Shown piece by piece: positions 1 to 10,123 of a stretch of DNA of 64,000 nucleotides; the first letter of the stretch is position 1, and each line of letters starts with the position of its first letter. Position numbers and translations under genes: made by a program. The DNA is from Bolinopsis microptera. Lineage: Eukaryota; Ctenophora; Tentaculata; Lobata; Bolinopsidae. The stretch spans positions 8,546,635 to 8,610,634 of the forward strand of contig NC_087079.1 of assembly GCF_026151205.1 (NCBI RefSeq), given 5' to 3'. The notes under the pieces were generated by a model. That model was not told the DNA's origin. It made no database searches and saw only the letters and a program-made list of their open reading frames with translations.

Positions 1-147
1 GGACGCGAACTATTCCTATATCGACGGTTCAGGTTCATAATGACATCAATACTAATATTAAGTTCAACAATAAGCGATTCTTGAAACAGCGTCAGCGCCC
101 ACTTTCTTAATCAACTTGGGTGATGTGATTTAAGAGATTCTACATAC

Positions 148-3100
148 CAACATAATGAACTTGCTCATGAAGAGCGCGGGATCTTTGTTCTTCTTGATCT
201 GCCATCTCTCCTTTAACTTGAATCAAACTCTTCTCTCCCTGTTAATGAGCAGCTGTGAGCATTTACAAAAACAGGTTATCATACAGTATATCAGGTATAA
301 CAAGTATACATCTTAAAAGATACCGTAAATTATATGAACTTTAAGATAACAACAAGGTTCCAATTAAAGTCACATTATAAGTAACCTGTTTAACCCATTC
401 TCTGTATTTCTGCAGGTAAATTTTCAAAGGTTCGACGTAGTTGTCAAATCCTAAAGCGTTCATGGCAAACAAAATATCTTCTCCGTTTATTGTTTTCCTC
501 TTCTCTTGCTGACACCGGTCTGAAGAAGTACGTGTTGTGGAAAAATGTAAACGATTATCCGTCTTACAACTTTACAAGAATTGAAAATAATAAATACCAA
601 GCTGGAATTTTGTCAAAATGTGTACTTAGAGTCCAGTTAAATATTAAATGTATATTTTTATGAAGGACACACTCTTACTGTACGATTCATTAAGTATGTG
701 CAGAATACAGCAGGGGAAAAGGCATGGGCAATTAGGCCAGATTGGGTACGAACATTGACAGGGTAAAATAATGAGATGTATGGACAGAAGTCATTAAGTT
801 ATAGAACGATGCTGATGAGCGAACAGAGAAGAAATCAGTGTTAGACAATAAGAGATTTAGGGCGAAGTTTGGGAGCAATGAGTATTTATTAATAGATATG
901 ATGCAAAACATTTTATACCGCCTAGGTATAATGTGACTTCTGAGTTCGGAACCTTATTCGGAAGTGCTGAGGGTTGGGCACACAGTGAGGCTGTATTGGC
1001 CAGTTCTAATTTGAAGCGATTATCGCGTGACTCGTAGCGCGACACGTTCTAATAACATCTCACTTTGCTAGGTTCTTACTGGTTAGAAAATGTGTTAGAG
1101 ATAATCGATATCCCTTGAAATGTTAATTTCCCTAAATATCTCTAAATAACGTACCTGAAGCTTCACTTGTGATAAAACTGATAAATTCTGATACGCATTC
1201 CTGTACACATTCCTTGGCGTCTTTTGCTATCTGAAAAGAGAGACTGTAAAAAGCAGTGTAACTCTTACATACTAATCTTACAATCTTAATATCAATATAT
1301 AATAATCGATAATTAACAATGATATTTCATATTAATGTGATAAGGATTTGTCGACTTGAAGTCTATTCTTAATTCAATTCACTTCCGCGTACCGGTATAT
1401 AAATTATCCTTTCACAATTTATGTGAGAGTAAAATTCCCGCTTAGTACATTACATTGTACACAAAATGTATATACAGTACGGAAGTTGGGACATAATTGC
1501 ATGCCAGGAAAACTCGTTAGAGGACGAAAGTGTACCTTAAGTAATGAGGATAATTTGATAATGAATTAAATAAAACCCCTAATAAGCCTTGAAGGTCATG
1601 CAAATTAGAGGTTTAAATACGATCCTCCCCATGAATGAATTCATAAGGTTACACAAAATAAATTGCATTTAAAGTGAGTAGAAGCAACACAATGAATTGC
1701 TCGAGTATTTAGACAATATTTATGAACAAAGTTTCCAATTCCAGAGGAGAAGATAAGGAAGCAAACTAATTACTGGTTACTTGATAACTTCAACTTCCGC
1801 TAACATTAAATAACAATAAATATCTAATAATAATATGCAGCATTAATGACATTATATCCGCATTTTAACCACTAACCTTGCCTATAGGAGGGACCGCTTT
1901 CTTCATAATCCTGCTGACATTAGCTATTGGCAGGAATCTGTCCTGTTCTCTCAGATATGTTTCTCCCTCGTGCACTTTGTCAGCTGTCTCTTGTTCCTGG
2001 TCTTGTGCGCCTGAGAGATAGAGGGTAAAGAGTAACCCTTATTAGGAACCTTTTTATATCTTCTAATATCTCTGATAAAAATGGCAAGAATAATGAGAAG
2101 TTGATCCCAGGAATATATGGTAGCTTTTAGAAACGGTGAACAAATACACGATATATTAAAATGATTACGGGATAATGTTATTTAAATAATGCCGTACATT
2201 TTACTGCTCTAAAGATACAAATGAGATCAATAATCTTCCACAATCTTCTTCTATCTAGCAAATGTTTCTCCATACTTTCTTCATCCATCCTCTGCTTTGT
2301 CGTGATATAGAGTTCGTTGTCCAGAATCTTCAGCTCTGCTATGTGTCGTGTGAACAACTGGAAGCTGTTTTTATTGGAGCCACAGTACATTGTCTTGACT
2401 TTGTTGTAGAGCTCAAAGCTCTAATCAGGAGTCAAGGTTGGTGGAGATGTAGGGACAGTTGGTAAAACAGGTGCCGAGGTAGTGGTAGGTGTAGAGGTAG
2501 TGGTAGGTGTAGAGGTTGAGTTAGAGGTTAAGGTAGAGGTACTGGAAGGTATAGAGGTTGAGGGTGAGGGGAGTGAGGAGACCAGAGGTTGGGCTGTTTG
2601 GGGGTGAGGTTCAGAGAAAGCCGCTGTTCTGGGTCGTTTTGTTCCCTTTATTTGAGGAGAAGCAGGAAGTGGGGGCTGGAGGTAGGGTATTGTTACCCTT
2701 TCAGCTAGATGGCAGGGACAGAAGGTGAAGTTAGTTGTAGCTCCGGTAGGCCCAGTGAGACCCCTGTGAAGACTCCAGGAAGTGAGGTGAATAAGGGTCT
2801 TTCCATATCTGTTGTTGCGATGCGAGAAGGGAAACGAGAGATGAAGTTTTGGGTTTGACTTATATACTGAGTTTAGGGATGTGATCCCTTGCGTGCTGAG
2901 GGATGAGATCCATCGCATAATGTCATCTTGGTAATGATATGTAACAAGGTACGATGAGATCACGTGACCGAGACATTAGGGTGTTGAGGTGATCTCACGA
3001 CTGGAATAGCTCTCCTTCATTTTATAGCAGATCGGATCATTTTTAACAAATAGATCAGACCTGATTTTGGTGACCCCGGCCCCATACTAATCAATCATAC

Positions 3101-3538
3101 TGCCCGACCAAATGTTTTCGGACTTCAATCGTGATTAAATATACCGGCTTGTGATAAAATCTCAAACTTCATACGAGCCAATTACAATAATAAAATATAA
3201 GTTATCAATTATCAAATCAGACTGAAAATAGTAATCGAAATAAAAACCTGAGTCGTTAATGAAGCTGTTTGAGTCTCTGATACCATTAGCTTCACTTGAT
3301 GCACTACTCAAAAGACCTGTAAGAAATAATTGTAATTCCTCAATTCTCGGTTTAATGCTTAATTGAAACTAAGTTTAATCAAATTTATGAGAATTGTTTA
3401 ATAGTTCAAGTTATCTCACACAGACTAACCTGAGCCCATAGCTGATTCCAAAATGTTTTGTTGTGAAATGCTGTTTTCATCATTTGATTGGGGATCATGG
3501 GGCTCGAACTTAGTCTGGATATTGCTGGAACTAGACAT
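148..3538 (-). CDS. NFYB: Nuclear transcription factor Y subunit beta (NF-YB), six exons, C-terminus not resolved
   Basis: Histone-fold subunit of the trimeric NF-Y factor that binds CCAAT boxes in promoters. Exons read on the minus strand: 3538-3430, 3316-3248, 2010-1877, 1230-1155, 519-386 and 238-148. All have GT/AG junctions and consistent phase, giving 204 codons. The start ATG (3538) opens a Ser/Gln-rich leader. The conserved core is unmistakable: [20 protein letters not shown] in exon 3, [20 protein letters not shown] in exon 4, and [20 protein letters not shown] followed by [18 protein letters not shown] in exon 5. These are the diagnostic NF-YB histone-fold segments. Vertebrate NF-YB is about 207 residues, so the reading is nearly complete; exon 6 ends in a donor (GTATGT, 142-147), and a short last exon may lie in 1-130 or outside the window. 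A separate open stretch (2178-2963) lies inside intron 2. Family identity is certain; exon 6 and the end are less so. Confidence 0.93.
2178..2963 (-). other. Unrecognised open stretch nested in NF-YB intron 2 (possible intronless gene or pseudogene)
   Basis: Same-strand open frame inside NF-YB intron 2. It reads 180 codons from an ATG at 2963, meets a single TAG (2421-2423), then continues in the same frame for about 80 codons to 2178. The first part has a non-repetitive segment (residues about 25-110) followed by a Ser/Thr/Pro low-complexity tail. After the TAG comes a charged, helix-like segment ([20 protein letters not shown] and [15 protein letters not shown]). The composition is more protein-like than neighbouring intron DNA, but I recognise no family. 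It could be a retained intronless gene with one nonsense change, an unprocessed exon of an isoform, or chance. No start context or polyadenylation signal decides this. Confidence 0.3.
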
Positions 3539-4024
3539 ATTTCCTTGATAAGAAGTTGTTTTATTCAGACGTGTTGACTGTTGGCGTTACATGGGGACGT
3601 GTTATAATATGCAGTAGCTATTGGCTAATTCATAAATTATGACGTGTGAAGAAATGTATAAAAATTAATACTACAAAGATTGGAGGATATGTTCTACTTA
3701 AATACTTCAATTCTAACAAACTATGTATTTCGTATAAGCTTAATCAATATAAAGTCAAATTGCTATAATTTTTTAAGCGAATGAAAATGACGAACTTACC
3801 GAACATAAAAATAAATGATTCAATATTAAATGCTACAATTGGAATACAAACTCGCTAAAACTTCGATAAAAAGTTATGTCTTGTAGATAAATAAAACTAT
3901 TAAAAACAATCTCACTGTTGTTATTCACAATTTAATGAAACAAGATTATAACCCTTCAAAAACAACATTAAATAAGGTATTAAAATTTAACTACTATTAT
4001 ATAATCAAATTTGAGCGACTAAAA

Positions 4025-5636
4025 CTATTTGAAAATACTACTCTTCCAGATTAAACATCCAACAACTACCCCTAAAGACCCAATCAGAGCTAATCCTAAT
4101 GTTTTGTTGACCCAACTATCATCAGGATTATACCTCTCCACTTTATACTTCTCATGAGTATCCATGGCAACAAGAAGTCCAGCTGCCATGCCAATAGACG
4201 GCATTGCAACAAGACAGGAACAGTGACTGACTTCCCTGACACTGACATCTCCAAATGCACTGAACACAATCTTAACATGTTGAGTATCAATCTGTGCCTT
4301 CTTTCTCTCTGTGACCAATATCCATTGTGGTCTTTTGTTTTCTGGGTCTTCATTTGATATGCAGATGTGAGACAGAGCACTCCGGATCAAATTCAGACAA
4401 TTTTCAAACTTTGAGAATTCCCTGACATAATCTTGAAAATGAAATGGTTTTATACTTGGAGAGTTATTTTTCCACAGAGTATAAAAATGAGCCAGTCTTA
4501 AGAAAACGTGTCCAACCAAACAAGAATCATATCCAGCATCGTGTTCCCTCATACCACATTCCTCTCCCAGGTTATCAAATATTTGTGGTTGATAAAGCAA
4601 GCCTTTGACATTTTCACGCCTACATTCTTCATACAGAGATAGCAAGGAAGTTCCCCTAAATAATTCCTTGTGTTTTCCATCCTTTCTCAATTCAACCTTC
4701 ATGTTACTGATAATGTGTCTAGTATCATAAATCACAGGAAATTCAGTGAGCATGGTGTGTTTAAAGTGTGCAAAGGATTCAGGAAGAGGGCTATGGAATT
4801 TCTCGTAAACGTACAAGATGTCCATCATAACATTATGCCCAATTAAAGGCTTTCTGTGTTTCTTAATTAACCTTATGATGTGTGTGAAACCGATAGCTTG
4901 ATTGAACTTTCTTTCGACAGCTTCTTTGAGAAATTGAGGCTGTTTCGATTTTTCTTCAGCTGTAGCTTTTTTTACAACAATTAGTGATGACTCACCTCTT
5001 GGTTGTTCAGCAATAAGATCATCAAAACTTTTATGTATATCTGATATAAGAAGAGCACACATACCACCACTCATACAATCAATTTCCATCACCTCACCAT
5101 ATCTCGACTCTGAAGCCCAATTAGTCAACTTATCAAGTTTTCTTTTCCGAAAGGCCGCCTTGACATCATTCAATACAATATCACCGACATATTCAGACTT
5201 TCTGTCACACTTTTCCTGTAGGACAACAATTTCCTCTTCATTCAAATATGGTACTCCCCCCATAGAAGCATTTGTTGAAGTCGAAGTCAAACCTCATCAA
5301 GAACTCACAGGCTGCAGACTCAAACTGTGTCTGCCGACTCAACCAATCATTGGCACGAGGGAATATCCATATGTTATAAGTCTTGCAATGGTAAATTCTA
5401 GAGATCTTATCATATCTAAAAATGCTTAATCCACATTGAAGAACAGTGAAGTCTTTGATACTTTCTTTGAGAGTAGAATAACGCTCTTGAGGTGTGTCAA
5501 ATAAACTTATCTCAGGACACCTATTTGTGTGCAATCCAGAAAATTCAAAGTCCAGACAGGTGAATGAAGCCTCTTGCAAATCCTGATCAATTTCAATAAG
5601 CTTCTCATCAAAATTTTGGGAGGTAACTTCAACCAT
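4025..5636 (-). CDS. PNLDC1: PNLDC1-like poly(A)/piRNA 3' exonuclease, intronless, one frameshift
   Basis: PARN-family (CAF1/DEDD) 3'-5' exonuclease. PNLDC1 trims piRNA 3' ends at the mitochondrial surface in animal germ cells. Seen: motif I CLDFEFSGL (Asp29, Glu31), motif II GHNVMMDILYVYEKF, motif III MREHDAGYDSCLVGHVFL, so the D-E-D-D/H catalytic set is present. The C-terminus ends in a hydrophobic segment (LGLALIGSLGVVVGCLIW) then KSSIFK, the tail anchor that separates PNLDC1 from soluble PARN. No R3H or RRM is evident, also as in PNLDC1. The frame breaks at six consecutive C (5256-5261): 5636 to about 5262 is one frame and the rest, to 4025, the adjacent one; homology runs smoothly across the break. 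No intron is seen in about 530 codons, unlike the other genes here, which could mean a retrocopy, though no target duplication or poly(A) tract was found. Start ATG 5636. Confidence 0.87.
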
Positions 5637-7320
5637 GATACCTGAAGATTACCTTAATAGTGAATGTTTAAAGAGCTCAAAATTAGTTAAGGTTTGTTCA
5701 TAACAAGTAGTAGAAAGTTGTATATATAAAAAATGCCATCACGGTACGTGGAAACAATGAAGTAAGTTAATCCAGTGGGCTATATCACAATATATTCTCT
5801 TGCTCATGTTTGTTAAAGCAAAGTTAAGTAAAATTCATGACATCACACATCCCTACAAAAGTATTGCATCACATAATATGAAAACATGAAGCAACATTTA
5901 TAATTAGTCAAGTACAATTTATTAAATATTATCAAATACATTATTATATTTATAAAACCTATCCATACTTCCCAATTAAAAAGAAAAGGGGGGACCCCCA
6001 ACCCATGTAGCTGAGACACCTCACAGCAAGTAGACCAAAGTGGCTCTTGCTTGTGAACGGTGCGTCAACTACCCGCCGAAGCGGTGGGTTGAGAGTCCCC
6101 CCTGGGATCATTTCGTCCGTAAAATTATATACAACATAAAATAGTACAGTAAAATATTAAAATTTACATAAACAAATCTAGGAGACCTCAAAGCTCGTCT
6201 TCTGGGGGATGAGGTTGAAGGAGATGTCATGCAGTTCAAGATGCTGGGCCGTTGATCTTCCTCTCAGTGAAAGCAGGATTAATGAACGAATAGTGTGACA
6301 TTGGGTTCTCAACCATGAAAATTTAGAAGTCCCTACATGCTGTTCTTTCTGGCTCCATTTGCTAGTTAGGGGTCTGAGGTATCCGAAAAATCATGTTTTG
6401 AGTACCCAAAGTGTTCTGGGTGCCAGGAATGAGGTTATTAAAGCGGCGAAAATGACCGATTTTGGACTATTTATGAGCTTTTTTGCCCATTTTCATGAGA
6501 TAAAGAATCAGGAAAGCTGCTCTAGATGATTGAAATGGTTGATACCAATGAGGATACACCCAACACACATAAATATTCGTGATATATGTGATTTTAATGA
6601 GAAAAATATGATCTCAGGGCCCATTTTATACCAAAATTTGCCAAAACCACTCGCACTTGTCAAAGCTTCCTCATTTTAGACACATTTAATGATTATTATG
6701 GTATCTAACTTATGGTGGATCTGATAGGAGTATGTCTTAGCTTCATTTTAAGCCATCAATGAGCATGCTGGTGTGTATGAAAGTACTTTAATCCTCCCGT
6801 CCATTGATATAGTCTGGGCAGTGGGCCATGCGCGCGCGCGCGCGTTTACAAACATGAATTTTCTCCCTCAGTATCTATCTAAAGCTTTTAAAGACATGAT
6901 TTGAATGCTATCCTACTCAGCACATGAGTGCTACAGGATGGTGAAAGAATTTCTATAAAAAATCATTAAATGTGGAAGATATGAGGTCAGATATATGTGT
7001 GTGCGCGCGCGCGCGCGCGTTTACAAACTTGATATCCTCAGTCCTTCCACATATACTGAGATTTTGTTTCAAACTTAATTGACTCTGAACCGAAATTGCC
7101 AGAGGAAACAGATAGTGTAACTCAGAAAGACCACAAATGGATAGTTTGTGAGATATTGAGGTTATACTCCAAAAAATTTACAATGATGTCACACCAGAAA
7201 ACCCCTATTTTTGGTATATTTAACCTCATATCTCAAACGCGCAGTACTGGATTGAGCTAAACTTGGTCAGGTTTTGTAGCCCTGACTATCCTCGATCATA
7301 TGGAACAGGAATAAAACTGT
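5637..7320. other. Gene-free repeat-like stretch with two (GC)n tracts
   Basis: No supportable gene. Contains an A/G-then-C tract (about 5985-6000) and two alternating GC runs (about 6831-6845 and 7005-7020), both followed by the same TTTACAAAC word, so they belong to a small internal duplication. The long open AT-rich remainder looks like degenerate repeat DNA. Confidence 0.5.
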
Positions 7321-7752
7321 TTAGATGTTATATCTTAATTGTATTAGGCACTTAGTTCTGAAAAGTGAGAATGTCATTAATACTGCTTTCACTGCTCTGA
7401 TTCCTCTTAGTGCAATGAGTGTACTTCTTAACAGATCAAATCTTAATCGTGTTCTGATATGATTTTTGACTTGGCTCTTGGCTTCTTTTTTATGGTCAAC
7501 TATCATCTCAGAGACACGATCTACAAATACAGTGCATAGCGGTCCCATACCTCCAGAGGTTGTGAAGACTAGAGGGACAAAGGATCCTTTCTCTGACTGA
7601 AGTACTCTCTCTTCATACAAATCTTTCTTTTCTTTCTCAATTAAATGAGGATTTATAAAGCGCTTCTTTGCCAAACAAGGATGAAACCAAAGATATTCAT
7701 TATGCCTCTCTTCATTAAAACTTATTCGAAACATTCCGAAAATAGCAATCAT
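7321..7752 (-). pseudogene. Retroelement-associated fragment (SGGMGP domain)
   Basis: Open frame of 143 codons without an N-terminal part. Its first 35 residues (NEYLWFHPCLAKKRFINPHL region) match the C-terminal end of the decayed LINE at 12900-13000 (NNYLWFHPYVAKKRFISLYS). The nucleotide match begins just before the open frame, so the two come from a common repeat. The remainder contains PLVFTTSGGMGP and LRFDLLRSTLIALRGIRA, a module I associate with invertebrate repeat-encoded proteins, without a firm family name. It lies immediately left of the 7761-9103 palindrome and in the opposite orientation to the LINE on the other side. Probably the 3' part of a second copy of a related element. Confidence 0.55.
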
Positions 7753-7760
7753 TTATGATA

Positions 7761-9103
7761 TTATAGTCCAGTCATTTATGGACATTTATGGAGGTGTACA
7801 CTGTACCTGCAAATTTTCAGATACTCACGAAACTTTGCACAGACCTTCCCAAAGGTATGAATAAACAATTTTCGGTTGGAGACATTTTTTTTTACCGTGG
7901 GCAAAACCCAGGAGGGCCACGCCCATATTGACCCAATAACGTAACTGACCCCTTGCTTCTGAAGGTCGTAGAGACTTCAAAATAAGCTTAAACGAAGCCG
8001 CATATGCATGTTTATATAAGAGTTATTGATTAACACATGGCCTAAAATCCTTACTTTTCGAGAAATTCGCCAAAAACCATTTTGGGCGTGGCGCTGAGCC
8101 CATTTTACTAACTTTTGATAGGATTGTGATAGAGTCTTTGGAGAGAGTGAAAAAGAACCGCAATTGGCATATTTATATATGACTTACGAAGAAACATATG
8201 CCTTAAAGTGCTTGCTTTTTCAGTTATTGGCGAAAAACTGATTTTCGGTTCCAGAAATCATGCAAAACTATGGGTATGTGGTATATTGAGCTATGAAGGC
8301 CCTAGAGATTTTTGAATAAGTGCAAATTGTGCAGAATGGCCATGTTTATATACAACTTATGAAGCAACATGCACCCTAAAATGCTTACTTTTCGAGTTAT
8401 TAACATAGAACGGGAGGCAAAAATGGCTGATATAACCAAGTTTGCTCTATTTTGTGCAAATTTTCTCTGTTTTTTCCCCAAATAACTCGAAAAGTGAGCA
8501 TTTTAGGGTGCATGTTGCTTCATAAGTTGTATATAAACATGGCCATTCTGCACAATTTGCACTTATTCAAAAATCTCTAGGGCCTTCATAGCCCAATATA
8601 CCAGATACCCATATTTTTGCATGATTTCTGGAACCGAAAATCAGTTTTTCGCCAATAACTGAAAAAGCAAGCACTTTAAGGCATATGTTTCTTCGTAAGT
8701 CATATATAAATATGCCAATTGCGGTTCTTTTGCACTCTCTCCAAAGACTCTATCACAATCCTATCAAAAGTTAGTAAAATGGGCTCAGCGCCACGCCCAA
8801 AATGGTTTTTGGCGAATTTCTCGAAAAGTAGGGATTTTAGGCCATGTGTTGATCGATAACTCTTATATAAATATGCATATGCGGCTTCGTTTAAGCTTAT
8901 TTTAAGGTCTCTACGACCTTCAGAAGCAAGGGGTCAGTTACGTTATTGGGTCAATATGGGCGTGGCCCTCCTGGGTTTTGCCCACGGTAAAAAAAATGTC
9001 TCCAACCGAAAATTGTTTATTCATACCTTTGGGAAGGTCTGTGCAAAGTTTCGTGAGTATCTGAAGATTTGCAGGCAGCTGTCCTTAAATGACTGGACTA
9101 TTA
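7761..9103. repeat. 1.34-kb near-perfect palindrome (inverted repeat, arms about 630 bp, 80-bp loop)
   Basis: Left arm 7761-8401 and right arm 8481-9103 are reverse complements with a few mismatches. Matching words include TAGTCCAGTCATTTA at the outer ends, GAAAATTGTTTATTCATACC near the outside and AACTCGAAAAGTGAGCATTT at the inner edge. The loop (8402-8480) is not repeated. Arms carry no gene. The palindrome sits exactly between a minus-strand retroelement fragment and the 5' end of a plus-strand LINE. Transcription through it would give a long hairpin RNA. No clear target duplication was found at its ends. Confidence 0.9.
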
Positions 9104-9156
9104 AGAGTTTTAATACTTTCAACACTACTATATAACAAATAGTTTGAGTTCAGGGA

Positions 9157-10123
9157 TGGCAAGTAACAATGTACCCAAGAGGGTGTCGATACGAAAAAAC
9201 GTGGAGTCAAGACGAGTCCCCCTAAGGATTCATCTTCTGATAATGTCCCAGTGCCAGAGGAAAAATACTGCCAATGTGATGTTTACATGTCAGAAGAACT
9301 ATCAGTTGAATGTGAAGCTTGCCAATTATTTTGGCACCTGAGTTGTGTTGGTTTATCTGGCCTTAAAAACGAGATGTTACTGAATCTAACAAACTGGAAG
9401 TGCCCATACTGTTTTGTGGCGCCTCATACCTCAGCTGACACTAAGGAAAACGGGGCTGTCAGGGCTATTATTAAAGAGGAACTCCAACATTTGACCCCAG
9501 CCCTGACTAACTCGATTAAGGAAGCTATTAAAGGAAGCGCAGAGAAAACAGTTGACAAAGCTGTTCGTCTCTATTCTGAGGTAACAGCACAAACCCAGAA
9601 GAAGGTTCTCGATGACATGAGTCGTGAACAAGCTTCTGAAACTGTTATTTCGGAAGTGCAAATGAAGATGCACACTGATACATTTGAGCGAAACAAACGA
9701 AAACTCAATCTGTGTGTGCTCAAGGTTCCAGAGAGCAAAAAGACTACCTCTAAGCAACGCCAGGAGGACAACTCCAAGTTCTGCAGGGAGACTAAGAAGG
9801 ACGACATGATAAGTTGCCATCGCTCTGGCAAGCTTGATGCTGACAAGCCAGATCACCGTTGCCCGCTCATCATCCAGACACGAGATGAAGAGTCAGTAAA
9901 TTTCTACGCTGACCATGGTAAGGGCTGGAAAGAGTCAACTTATTGGATCAACTTGGACCTCTGCAAGGCAGACAGAGATATTCGTTTTTTAGCCAGAAAG
10001 GAGAGGAAGAAGAGGCAGGAGGAAGCGAAGAAAAGAGAGACAGAGAAGACGAAGGAGGAAGCAAAGAAAAGAGAGCCAGAGAAGACAGAGGACAAAGCGG
10101 AGGCCGCAGTGCCCAGCTGTTAA
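9157..10123 (+). pseudogene. LINE ORF1 with PHD-type zinc finger (frameshifted near its start)
   Basis: The main frame (9251-10123, 290 codons) opens with YCQCDVYMSEELSVECEACQ and continues to WHLSCVG and WKCPYC, a Cys4-His-Cys3 PHD-like finger typical of ORF1 proteins of CR1/L2-group LINEs. After it come a helical central region (ALTNSIKEAIKGSAEKTVDK) and a highly charged Lys/Glu tail. A likely true start is the ATG at 9157 in another frame. The two frames join near a run of five C (about 9219-9223), since the sequence just before 9251 reads PKDSSSDNVPVPEEK in the main frame. ORF1 proteins bind element RNA and help deliver it to target DNA. The last 180 bases overlap the start of the endonuclease frame (9943 onward). 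Confidence 0.75.

Noticed and set aside
5256-5261. Programmed ribosomal frameshift in PNLDC1
   Set aside because: The C-run has no adjacent stimulatory structure that I can see, and this family is not known to use frameshifting; a sequence error or null allele is simpler.
9431-9856. 141-codon and 91-codon antisense frames opposite LINE ORF1
   Set aside because: Shadows of the ORF1 coding strand; Cys/Phe/Leu-rich composition mirrors Lys/Glu codons.
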